Part shown: positions 1-6,778 of the stretch, piece after piece
How positions within the stretch are numbered: position 1 is the stretch's first letter
Layout: every line of letters begins with the position of its first letter
Assembly (NCBI GenBank): GCA_964408025.1
Contig: CAYOXX010000113.1
Span: forward strand, 1-8,446
Direction: 5' to 3'
Length of the DNA: 8,446 nt
From: CAYOXX01 sp964408025
GTDB taxonomy: Bacteria > Acidobacteriota > DATKUA01
Position numbers and translations under genes: made by a program
Notes under the pieces: model-generated
The model's database searches: none
The model's input: the letters and a program-made list of their open reading frames with translations, nothing else
Told to the model about the DNA's origin: nothing

Positions 1-32
1 GCGAAGTATTCGGGCGTGAGGTTTGCCGGCAT
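1..32 (-). CDS. Start of a TGS-domain Obg/DRG-like GTPase (5' fragment)
   Basis: Only the first ten codons and two bases of the next lie inside the window. They run leftwards off the edge from an ATG at 32-30 and read MPANLTPEYF. That N-terminus is what I recall for bacterial GTPases of the Obg/DRG-like class with a C-terminal TGS domain, which typically begin MPANL(T/P)P-x-Y and continue with a charged helix before the G domain. A GAGG ribosome site (44-41 on the minus strand) sits 8 nt before the ATG, and a strong extended -10 lies just upstream (57-65), so the start is well supported. Such proteins are thought to bind GTP and possibly ribosomes or RNA. The identity rests on ten residues, so the GTPase call is moderate while the presence of a gene start is firmer. 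Confidence 0.5.
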   Translation of the reverse strand, partial: MPANLTPEYF

Positions 33-56
33 GGTCCTGGCCTCGGCTAGGGCGCC

Positions 57-65
57 ATTATACCA
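57..65 (-). promoter_or_regulatory. Extended -10 promoter for the leftmost gene
   Basis: Read on the minus strand this is TGGTATAAT, a perfect TATAAT hexamer preceded by the TGn extension that makes a -35 box dispensable in sigma70-type promoters. No good -35 is seen 16-18 nt upstream (CTGCCG at best). Transcription would start near position 50, leaving an 18-nt leader with the GAGG ribosome site before the ATG at 32. The 84-nt gap between the 831-residue gene and this start contains no convincing terminator, so readthrough from that gene is also possible. Confidence 0.55.
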
Positions 66-116
66 CCGCGGAAAGACGGCGGCAGCGGTTCGGGAGGCGA
101 GCGCGCGGCGGCGCTG

Positions 117-2612
117 TCAGCCGAGCAGGTCCAGCAGATCGGGGATGGCCGACCCGAGGTTCCGCTTGCGCTCGTCGTCGAGGCTGAGGCTCAGGTCTGT
201 GAGCACCTGTTCGTCCTCGCCGGCGAGCAGTTCGGACCAGAGCTCGGCATAGTCGGCGTTGGCGGGCAGGGTAAGCAGGAACGCCAGGCGCAGCAGGGGC
301 GGCTGGGTTATCCCGTAGAGGACTGTTCGCATGGCCTCGATCACGTCGCCGAGGTCGTGCGCGACGGCTGCCGACGCTATCTCGAAGACCTCGTTGACCA
401 GGATCTCCCCATCCTCCGGGGCGACCCCGAGAGCGAGGCGGTGCTCGAGATGCGACCACCTCATGCGGGCGAAATCCTCTGATATCTCTTCGGCAGGACC
501 GGAAGGTAGGGATGAAATCCCGGTCACACCCAGGGCGGCCGGAATGGTACTCAGGTCCTCCTTCACCTTTACCTCCCCCAGAAAGCGGAGAAGCAAGGGC
601 GTGAATTCGACAATCAGGCTGCTGGGGATGGAGAAGCGGACGGGGAGCATGATCCTGTCGAGGCGACCGGTCTTCTTGGCGGTTGCCCGCAGGTTTTTCT
701 CGCGCTGCTTCATGCGGGAGGGGCCGATGACGCGCAGCTGCCTGAGCTGCATCACGGCCTGCCGCAGATTCGCTTCTGTCTTTTCCGCGAGGCATTGCTC
801 TACCGCTTCGCAGGCGTTGCGCGTCACGCGCTCCTCCTCTGCCGGCCTGGCGAGCCTGCTCTTGAGCCTGTTCAGCGTCTCCTGCGCTTCCGCCTGCAGC
901 TTTCGCGCGGCATCGCCCTCGCGGCCCAGGCTCTTGCCGATCACCCTGGATTTGTATTCCTGAAAGGCCTCCCGGAATTCCTCGATCATCCTCTCAAGCC
1001 TCGACTTGGAGACCTGGTAGAGAGCGCGAATCAGGATCAGCGCCCGACGCTTGCCCGGCAGGGCGAAGCTGTGGCGAGTCTTGAATATCACGGGCAGGAG
1101 GGCGCGGAAGAGACGGTACTGCGCCAGCTCGTTGACGCCGTGGAAGGGGTTCTTATCGAATCGCAATGCGAGACGATGGAAAACGTCGTCGTAGACCTCG
1201 CCACTGTAGGGGAAGGTCAGCATCGAGCCTTCCTCCAAGTCGCGGTTCTTCTCGTCGAGCTGCCGCGCTATAGCTGCGAGCCCGGCTGAGCCGTGGGTGC
1301 CGTAGATCCCTTCCCGGATGGTTGCCAGCACCACGGGCGGCAATTTGATCCTCTGCCAGCTGTAGCGCTCGATCAGGATGCGCGCCAGGACTGATGCGGC
1401 TTCCGCGGTTCGGATGCCGCCGAGGATCTTGACGGCGCGCGCGAAGATGTACTCGTCGACAATGCCCAGATCGAACAGCACCTTGACGTGGCGCAATTTG
1501 ACGTAGGGCTGCAGGTCGGATAGCTCGAGGGCGCGCAGCCCCAGCAGCAGCGACGGCAGGTTGTGGGAATTGAGCAGCGTCTGGAACATCTCGTCGGAGG
1601 GATTGCGGGCGATGATCTCCGCGGCGGTCTCGTAGAGGTAGTAGTTCTGCAGCTCGGCCAGCTCCACCCTGGCGGTGCGGAACGCGGGGTCGCCCGCCTC
1701 TCTGCGCTCGATCTTCTCCACGGTCCTGCCCCGGATCGAGTACCTCGCCTCGGCCGCGATGCCGGCGAAGCTCTCGTGCCGGAGCTTGAGGAGCGAGCTG
1801 AGCACGAAGCGCTTGGTGCCGTCGCCGAACGATGCCCGGAAGTCCTGCCCCACCTTCTCCAGGAAATCCTTGTCGATCTTGACGTGATCGGAGCGATGCT
1901 GCATCAAGGACTCCAGGAGGCAGTAGTAGACGGCTATCAGGCTGTTCGGTTTGATGCGCTCGCTGCCCTGGCGCTCCGCCAGCTCCGCATCCTGGGCCTC
2001 GAAAAGATTCTCCAGTTTGGACCTGGCTTTGGCCAGCACTTCCCGCAGGGATGCCTTATTCAGCCTTCCCGCGTCGCGGAGGCTCTGCAGCTCGTCCCGC
2101 ACCCGCAGCAGTTCCGGGTAGTTCTTGAGCCGCCGGCTTTCGAAGCTGCGCTTGAAAAACTCATCGAGCGTGCTGAGGATAGGATCGGCGACAAAGGTGA
2201 GGGCGCCGAGCTCCTCGGCCCGCCGCTCGATGTTGGCGAGGAAGGTCCGCTGGCTCTCGAGCAGGCGCAGCTCGTCCTGCTCGCGCCAGATCACCTTGAG
2301 GTCGGCGAAGTGCCGCTCCAGGACCCCCCTGATCCGGTCGTCCAGCAGGTAGCCGCAGATCCGAATGAGGTCGAAGTTCCGGTGATATGAGGGCCCGCTC
2401 AGGATCTTTAGCACGTCCTTGACCAATTCTTCGGACGGCTCGATGGGCCCGTACTGCGCCAGCCGGTTCTCGGCCTCGAGGATATCGAATGCGTCGCGCT
2501 TGCTCAGGCCCCGGCGGATCAGCTTCTCTATGAACTCGATCTGAACCTGGAGCTGGTCTTCCGACAGATCGCCGCCGAGTCCGACGGCCCAATGCGTGCT
2601 GTCAGCACCCAT
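117..2612 (-). CDS. Large helical hypothetical protein, 831 residues
   Basis: I do not recognise this protein. It is an uninterrupted 831-codon frame with GC-rich codon use and balanced composition, so it is a real gene. The start ATG (2612-2610) is preceded by GGAAG about 8 nt upstream. There is no signal peptide or membrane segment, so it should be cytoplasmic. It is almost all predicted helix. Residues about 350-455 alternate short amphipathic helices (LLLGLRALELS, VKVLFDLGIVDEYIFARAVKIL, AASVLARILIE, GLAAIARQL) in a way that suggests HEAT- or Armadillo-like repeats. Residues about 535-645 are rich in Lys, Arg, Glu and Gln with heptad-like spacing and may form a coiled coil. No nucleotide-binding or catalytic motif is visible. 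A scaffold or regulatory role is possible but unproven. It lies upstream of, and in the same direction as, the GTPase start at the left edge, although that gene has its own promoter. Confidence 0.85.
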   Translation of the reverse strand: MGADSTHWAVGLGGDLSEDQLQVQIEFIEKLIRRGLSKRDAFDILEAENRLAQYGPIEPSEELVKDVLKILSGPSYHRNFDLIRICGYLLDDRIRGVLERHFADLKVIWREQDELRLLESQRTFLANIERRAEELGALTFVADPILSTLDEFFKRSFESRRLKNYPELLRVRDELQSLRDAGRLNKASLREVLAKARSKLENLFEAQDAELAERQGSERIKPNSLIAVYYCLLESLMQHRSDHVKIDKDFLEKVGQDFRASFGDGTKRFVLSSLLKLRHESFAGIAAEARYSIRGRTVEKIERREAGDPAFRTARVELAELQNYYLYETAAEIIARNPSDEMFQTLLNSHNLPSLLLGLRALELSDLQPYVKLRHVKVLFDLGIVDEYIFARAVKILGGIRTAEAASVLARILIERYSWQRIKLPPVVLATIREGIYGTHGSAGLAAIARQLDEKNRDLEEGSMLTFPYSGEVYDDVFHRLALRFDKNPFHGVNELAQYRLFRALLPVIFKTRHSFALPGKRRALILIRALYQVSKSRLERMIEEFREAFQEYKSRVIGKSLGREGDAARKLQAEAQETLNRLKSRLARPAEEERVTRNACEAVEQCLAEKTEANLRQAVMQLRQLRVIGPSRMKQREKNLRATAKKTGRLDRIMLPVRFSIPSSLIVEFTPLLLRFLGEVKVKEDLSTIPAALGVTGISSLPSGPAEEISEDFARMRWSHLEHRLALGVAPEDGEILVNEVFEIASAAVAHDLGDVIEAMRTVLYGITQPPLLRLAFLLTLPANADYAELWSELLAGEDEQVLTDLSLSLDDERKRNLGSAIPDLLDLLG

Positions 2613-2910
2613 CTTTCCGCTTCCGAAGGAGTGTCATGCCGTTTGGTGGCGCGTCATACCGGCGGCGGCGCCAAGCCGTAACAATAACACAAGAGCGGCC
2701 GCAGGCGCCATTACAACGCCCGTGCGACAGGAGTGCAACTGCGCGCGGGGCGACAAATCAGCACAGTCCCGCCGTTTACACCTAGCGGCCCGTACTCAGC
2801 ATCGGCCCAATCGGCTGCCGCGGTTCCGCCGCATATGTTGCCCCATTGATTAACCTATGTTAAAAAAGGAGTTAACCCGACACACGGTATAGAGAGGTAA
2901 ACGAAAGCAC
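2613..2910. other. Divergent intergenic region with GTTAA half-sites
   Basis: This 298-nt spacer separates the start of the 831-residue gene (minus) from the deacetylase-like gene (plus) and must hold promoters for both. No clear sigma70 pair could be placed: TATGAC on the minus strand (2658-2653) is the best -10-like element for the left gene, and TATAGA (2888-2893) for the right one, each without a matching -35. The right third is more AT-rich and contains TTAAC-CTAT-GTTAA (2850-2863, perfect 5-bp arms) followed by a GTTAAC palindrome (2871-2876). No RNA gene, repeat array or convincing small ORF is seen. An 85-codon frame crossing the spacer starts inside the antisense of the left gene and looks spurious. 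Confidence 0.6.
2850..2876. promoter_or_regulatory. Possible operator with repeated GTTAA half-sites
   Basis: An inverted repeat TTAAC(4 nt)GTTAA at 2850-2863 is followed 12 nt later, in the same phase, by the palindrome GTTAAC at 2871-2876. Three half-sites within 27 nt, upstream of the secreted-enzyme gene and inside its likely promoter region, could bind a dimeric regulator. The sites are short and A/T-rich, so chance occurrence is a real possibility. Confidence 0.2.
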
Positions 2911-4956
2911 ATGACACCGAGACGAATTGCTTTGGTTGCCCTAGCGTTTCTCCTTGGCTGCGCCTCGAGTTCTAGTGCGGACGTCGAGATCACCGACCTG
3001 GGCGACAGCGTGAGGATGGAGAACAGCCAAGTCCTGGTGGAGATCGGCACGGCCTGGAACGGCGTGCACTCGCCGCTGCGCGTTACCAGCTTCACGGACA
3101 AGACGGCCGCCTCGCCGCGGAACCTGACCCACGGGCGCTGGCTGGAGATGAAGGCCGGCTTTGCGCAGCGCTTCGGCGGCAGGGAATTCGATTGTCTGCC
3201 CGCCGCCGCTTACGTCACCGACATCGGCGAAGACTACGTTACCCTCCGCTCCGACAGCTGGAGGGCCACCAAGGGCAGCAAGCGGATTCCGTTGCGGACG
3301 ACCGTCACCTATCGCCTAGCGGGGCGGCGCCTGAGCGTCCACGTCCGCTTCCTGGCCAAGAGAGACATCGTGCTCAGCTCCCGTATCGGTTGCTACAGCT
3401 TCCTGCCCACCAGCCTCTTCTCGAGCGGGGAGTGCTACAACTGGAACCGCCGCGACGCCAGACGGCCGCTTGCCGGCTTCGGCAAGCGCCAGAGTATTAT
3501 CTGGAGCAACGAGTTCAGGCCGGCCAACCACTTCCGCTTCGAGAGGGGCGAGCGCAGCCTCGACATCTGGAGCTCCGACGGCGCCCTGGACGAGTCGATA
3601 CTGAGCAAGCCCGACGACAACAGCGTCTGGATCTTCTTCACGGAGTTGATCCCGTCCGCCTACCTCCCGTCGGCCTCGATGGCCGATCAGGTGCTGCCCA
3701 GGGGCACGAGGATCGCCCGGACGCTGAATTTCGCCGCCGGTCCGCGCAAGTGGTCGCTCGCGGACAAGGTCGGCGCCGTCGCCTCGCTCAGCCCCTTCCC
3801 CAACGGGTACAGCAACGTGATGATGCAGATCGTAGACGACCTGCCGCTGGAGAAGGGGGACCACCTCTGGAACATACCGAGCGGCCCCGACGATCCCGAA
3901 TCGCCGATCGTCGCAAGCTTCATCCGCATGTTCGAAGCGGTACCCGGCATGAAGATGACCTGGGTGATCCTGTTCGACGATACGCAGAACGTCACCCAGG
4001 GGGACGCCGACAATCCGGAAGCGAGCCCGCTACTGGAGGTCGAGCCGGGAGCGACGCTCAGCCAGTTCTGGCGCATCCACAGCACCACATTACGCGTCTG
4101 CAACGCGCCCGGCGAGTACCTGCAGTGGCTCCGCGACCTGCAGAACCGCACCGACGGCTACTTCGGCCAGGTGGAGCTGGGCAACCACTCCTACCACCAC
4201 CAGCGCCTTGACGATGTTGCCTTGGCCGAGTGGGAAAACGATCCCGAGGGCAACGTGCCGGACATCAAGGCGTCCTGGGTGGAAGCCACGTTCGACAAGA
4301 TCCGCCAGGACTGCAGCAAGATCGGCATCAACATGCCCTCAGTTCTGCGGACGCCGCAGTTCCAGTTCACCGAGTCATGTCTGGCCGGATTCGTCAAGTA
4401 CGGCACCGAGGTGATGGACTTCATCAGGCCCACACGCGTCCCGCACGTCGTCCACACCAGCGAGGGGCCGCTGGCGGCGCTTTACTGGAACTGGAAGCCG
4501 GACTACGCCGACTTGCGCGGGCGCCTGCTGGGGGCGCTGCGCCGCGGCTACCACGTTCTCGGCTACGGCCACCCCCAGCCGGAGTACTTCGACGACAGCG
4601 AGGCTAAGGTGGAGCGGCTGATCTCGGTGTTCCTGGAGGCCGGCGAGCTCTTCCCCAACATGGAGCACATGTTCGCCGGCGACTACGGGCGCTTCCTGCT
4701 GGAGAGGGAGTCGCTGGAGTGGCTGGGGGAGGAGTACAATGCGGGAACGAAAACGCTGACCGTGCGGCTGCGCGGCACGGCCAGGCTCGGCCAGACGCTG
4801 ATCGTGCAGATTCCCAAGCGGCGCAACAGCTACCGCGGCAGCCCGACCGCCGACGGCGAACCTGTCGCCTCGGCGGAGCTGCGCGGCGACAAGCTGTTCG
4901 TGGTCCTGCCGGAGCTGGGGGCGGGACGGCACGAGATCGTGGTGCCGATGCGCTGA
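2911..4956 (+). CDS. Secreted/lipoprotein NodB-fold polysaccharide deacetylase-like protein
   Basis: This 681-residue protein starts with a classic export signal: MTPRR, a hydrophobic stretch, then LLGC (residues 14-17), a plausible lipobox with Cys17 lipidated; Ala18 at +2 would not block outer-membrane sorting. Signal-peptidase I cleavage after SSSSA (A23) is the alternative. Residues about 24-290 form a beta-rich N-terminal domain of unknown family. Residues about 300-590 look like the carbohydrate esterase 4 (NodB) fold: QIVDD (306-310) as the motif-1 Asp pair, MTWVILF (349-355) as the next core strand, GNHSYHH (424-430) matching the H-S-x-x-H metal motif (His426, His430), LRTPQF (479-484) like the R-x-P motif, and GYGH (551-554) as the last His motif. 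A small beta domain closes the protein (about 605-681). The usual family reaction is metal-dependent removal of N- or O-acetyl groups from glycans, but the substrate here is unknown. A weak AGAGAGG lies 13 nt before the ATG. The gene stands alone on its strand before rtcB. Confidence 0.78.
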   Translation: MTPRRIALVALAFLLGCASSSSADVEITDLGDSVRMENSQVLVEIGTAWNGVHSPLRVTSFTDKTAASPRNLTHGRWLEMKAGFAQRFGGREFDCLPAAAYVTDIGEDYVTLRSDSWRATKGSKRIPLRTTVTYRLAGRRLSVHVRFLAKRDIVLSSRIGCYSFLPTSLFSSGECYNWNRRDARRPLAGFGKRQSIIWSNEFRPANHFRFERGERSLDIWSSDGALDESILSKPDDNSVWIFFTELIPSAYLPSASMADQVLPRGTRIARTLNFAAGPRKWSLADKVGAVASLSPFPNGYSNVMMQIVDDLPLEKGDHLWNIPSGPDDPESPIVASFIRMFEAVPGMKMTWVILFDDTQNVTQGDADNPEASPLLEVEPGATLSQFWRIHSTTLRVCNAPGEYLQWLRDLQNRTDGYFGQVELGNHSYHHQRLDDVALAEWENDPEGNVPDIKASWVEATFDKIRQDCSKIGINMPSVLRTPQFQFTESCLAGFVKYGTEVMDFIRPTRVPHVVHTSEGPLAALYWNWKPDYADLRGRLLGALRRGYHVLGYGHPQPEYFDDSEAKVERLISVFLEAGELFPNMEHMFAGDYGRFLLERESLEWLGEEYNAGTKTLTVRLRGTARLGQTLIVQIPKRRNSYRGSPTADGEPVASAELRGDKLFVVLPELGAGRHEIVVPMR

Positions 4957-4957
4957 G

Positions 4958-5043
4958 AAATGGGGACAGTTATCATTTTTAATCGGTAAGTCCTTTGAAA
5001 TGAATTAAATACGAAAAAAACAATGGTGCCTGTCCCTGTTTTT
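4958..5043. repeat. REP-like imperfect inverted repeat pair (GGGACAG type)
   Basis: Between the deacetylase-like stop and rtcB, 4958-4977 (AAATGGGGACAGTTATCATT) and the reverse complement of 5022-5041 match at 15 of 20 positions, including an unbroken GGGACAG core and a CATT inner end. The arms are separated by 44 nt of AT-rich sequence, far poorer in G+C than the flanking genes. Paired GGGACAG/CTGTCCC elements of this kind are familiar to me as repeated intergenic sequences associated with Y1 (REP-associated, RAYT) transposases in proteobacteria. No transposase is present in the window. The loop is too long for a classic intrinsic terminator, although the T-run after the right arm could help transcription end. 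Confidence 0.6.
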
Positions 5044-5058
5044 CGCTAGGGAGAAGCT

Positions 5059-6483
5059 ATGCCTTCCCCTCTTGTCGAGAGGGTATCGGAGTACGAGCTG
5101 CGCATACCGCGGCGGGGCTCGATGTGCGTGGAGGCCTCGATCTACGCCTCCAAGAAGATCCGGCTCGAGGATACGGCGCTGCGGCAGCTCGTCGACGGCG
5201 CCTCGATACCCTCGATCCGCAGGGCCCTGGCGACGCCCGACATCCACCAGGGCTACGGCGTGCCTATCGGCTCGGTGCTGGGGCTGGAGGAGGTGGTGGT
5301 ACCGGCCGCCGTCGGCTTCGACATCAACTGCGGCATGCGGGTGCTGACCACCAGCCTGCGCGCCGACGCGGTCGACCTGCGGCGGCTGGCGGCCTCGGCC
5401 CGCCGCGACATCCCCCTGGGCGAGGGCAAGGCCAACATATCGCTCTCGCGTTCCGACCTGAACCAGGTGCTGGCCTGGGGCGTCAGCGGCCTCCTGGACA
5501 TCAAGCGCAGCGGCCACCGCGTCTGGAGCGCCTGGGATAACGACGAGGAGCGGGCCAACATCTTCCGCATCGAGGACGGCGGCTCTCTGGACGGCGACCC
5601 GGCCGCGCTCTCCGCCACCGCCGTCTCGCGCGGCAAGGACCAGCTCGGCTCGCTGGGCGGCGGCAACCACTTCGTAGAATTCCAGGTGGTACACGACATC
5701 TCCGATCCCGCGCTGGCGGCGCGCTTCGGCTTCTTCTCCGGGCAGCTTGTGGTCATGATCCACTCCGGCTCGCGCGGCCTCGGCCACCAGGTGGGTAAGG
5801 AATACATGCGGCTGGCGGCCGAGAGCACGGGCGGCAGGAGCCCCGTGCCCTACCTCGAGCTGGCCAAGCCGGGGGGTAAGAAGTACGTCGGCGCCATGCA
5901 CGCCGCCGCCAACTTCGCCTTCGCCAACCGCCACCTGATGGCTACGCTGGTCAAGAACGACATCCTGCACCACTACCCCGACGCCCGCGTGAAGCTCCTC
6001 TACGACGTACCCCACAACATCGCCAAGTTCGAGCGCCACGGCCGGCGGACGCTGCTTGTCCACCGCAAGGGCGCCACGCGCGCCTTCGGCCCGCGGCGCA
6101 TGGCCGGCTCCAGCTTCGCCGACACCGGCCAGCCGGTCCTGATCCCCGGCTCGATGGGCACCTCGAGCTACGTCCTGGCCGGCGTCGACGGCACCGAGCA
6201 CAGCCTCGACAGCGTCAACCACGGCGCCGGCCGCGTCATGAGCCGCACCGAGGCCGCCGGCAAGTGGCGCAAGGGGAAGATGACCCGCCCGCCGGCCGTC
6301 AGCGACGAGGAGTTCAAGCGGGCCATGGAGGGCGTGATTCTGATCGCCGGCAGCTTGCGCGGCATCAAGGAGGAGGCGCCCCAGGCATACAAGGACATCG
6401 ACGCCGTCGTCGAGAGCGTCCTCGGCGCCAAGCTCGCCCGCGCAGTGGTGCGCACCCGCCCGCTGGCGGTGCTCAAGGGCTAA
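5059..6483 (+). CDS. rtcB: RtcB RNA-splicing ligase
   Basis: RtcB joins RNA ends carrying 2',3'-cyclic phosphate or 3'-phosphate to 5'-hydroxyl ends, using GTP and Mn2+ through an enzyme-histidine-GMP intermediate. It acts in RNA repair in bacteria and tRNA splicing in archaea and animals. At 474 residues it has the usual family length with all signature motifs in order: DIHQGYGVPIG (61-71), DINCGM with the metal ligands Asp88 and Cys91, GGGNHF (His204), HSGSRGLGHQ (His235), VPHN (His319), SMGTSSYVL (365-373) and NHGAGR (His388, the expected guanylylated histidine), ending in the typical C-terminal VLKG. The start ATG has an AGGGAG ribosome site (5048-5053) 5 nt upstream. No archease, RtcA or RtcR gene lies within the window. 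Codon use is strongly GC-rich, in sharp contrast to the genes directly downstream. No terminator is visible after the stop, so transcription may run into the AT-rich operon. Confidence 0.97.
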   Translation: MPSPLVERVSEYELRIPRRGSMCVEASIYASKKIRLEDTALRQLVDGASIPSIRRALATPDIHQGYGVPIGSVLGLEEVVVPAAVGFDINCGMRVLTTSLRADAVDLRRLAASARRDIPLGEGKANISLSRSDLNQVLAWGVSGLLDIKRSGHRVWSAWDNDEERANIFRIEDGGSLDGDPAALSATAVSRGKDQLGSLGGGNHFVEFQVVHDISDPALAARFGFFSGQLVVMIHSGSRGLGHQVGKEYMRLAAESTGGRSPVPYLELAKPGGKKYVGAMHAAANFAFANRHLMATLVKNDILHHYPDARVKLLYDVPHNIAKFERHGRRTLLVHRKGATRAFGPRRMAGSSFADTGQPVLIPGSMGTSSYVLAGVDGTEHSLDSVNHGAGRVMSRTEAAGKWRKGKMTRPPAVSDEEFKRAMEGVILIAGSLRGIKEEAPQAYKDIDAVVESVLGAKLARAVVRTRPLAVLKG

Positions 6484-6493
6484 AATATGTCTC

Positions 6494-6522
6494 TTGATTC
6501 AAATGTCCTAATCGTGTAATAT
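6494..6522 (+). promoter_or_regulatory. Promoter of the graspetide operon
   Basis: TTGATT (6494-6499) and TAATAT (6517-6522) are separated by exactly 17 nt, the optimum for a sigma70-type promoter; each hexamer matches consensus at 4 of 6 positions. Transcription would start near 6529, giving a leader of about 29 nt before the precursor ATG. The site lies in the AT-rich segment right after the rtcB stop, so the operon appears to carry its own promoter. In AT-rich DNA such matches also arise by chance. Confidence 0.5.
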
Positions 6523-6545
6523 TTACAAAGGTTCGGATATTTATC

Positions 6546-6551
6546 AAGGAG
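6546..6551 (+). promoter_or_regulatory. Ribosome binding site fixing the precursor start
   Basis: AAGGAG is a near-perfect Shine-Dalgarno. It directly abuts the ATG at 6552 (spacing 0, unusable) but is 6 nt from the in-frame ATG at 6558. The peptide therefore most likely starts at 6558 and is 70 residues long (MRTSILF...), not 72. Confidence 0.75.
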
Positions 6552-6557
6552 ATGGCC

Positions 6558-6770
6558 ATGAGAACATCAATATTATTTTCAAAGAAACATGTTATTAATA
6601 TTCCTGATTATAACATGATATACGATAATATTAAACAGATTAACTTTGTAATATTTGATGGTAAGACTATCCCATACTATCACGAATTGAAAAGACGTCC
6701 AACCCAAACTAAGACTATGGCTCTTCCTGGAGATGATGATGCTGATCCAAATGTAGAATTGCTTTACTAA
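6558..6770 (+). CDS. Candidate graspetide precursor peptide, 70 residues
   Basis: This small gene lies 8 nt before an ATP-grasp ligase of the peptide-maturase type. Its product has the two-part shape of a RiPP precursor: an N-terminal leader (about 1-47) and a short C-terminal tail, TQTKTMALPGDDDADPNVEL plus LY (49-70). The tail has hydroxyl/amine donors first (Thr49, Thr51, Lys52, Thr53) and then carboxylates (Asp59-61, Asp63, Glu67), the arrangement in which ATP-grasp enzymes form Thr/Ser-Asp/Glu esters or Lys amides. TMALPGD (53-59) aligns without gaps with the microviridin core T-x-K-Y-P-S-D, keeping Thr, Pro and Asp but replacing Lys by Ala and Ser by Gly. Just before the core, PYYHELKRR (39-47) resembles the leader helix PFFARFLE that the microviridin ligase recognises. 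There is no double-glycine cleavage site and no Cys. The start was chosen by the AAGGAG spacing. Function of the mature peptide (for example protease inhibition) is unknown. Confidence 0.72.
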   Translation: MRTSILFSKKHVINIPDYNMIYDNIKQINFVIFDGKTIPYYHELKRRPTQTKTMALPGDDDADPNVELLY

Positions 6771-6778
6771 TTTAAATT

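Noticed and set aside
1563..2390. 275-codon plus-strand frame inside the 831-residue gene
   Set aside because: Composition is dominated by Leu, Glu, Gly and Val without domain features; it mirrors the codon phase of the longer gene on the other strand.
2596..2853. 85-codon plus-strand frame across the divergent spacer
   Set aside because: Starts within the antisense of the left gene, no ribosome site, and an arginine-rich sequence without visible features.
3192..4211. 339-codon plus-strand frame overlapping the deacetylase-like gene
   Set aside because: Arg/Pro/Gln-rich frame-shifted reading of the real gene, which has a signal peptide and catalytic motifs.
4958..5043. Intrinsic terminator for the deacetylase-like gene
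   Set aside because: The arms are 44 nt apart with mismatches, unlike a compact GC-rich hairpin followed by a U-tract; a REP-like repeat explains it better.
5005..6222. 405-codon minus-strand open frame opposite rtcB
   Set aside because: It is antisense to a gene with all RtcB motifs; the product is a low-complexity Ala/Gly/Val/Arg-rich sequence typical of a GC-rich shadow frame.
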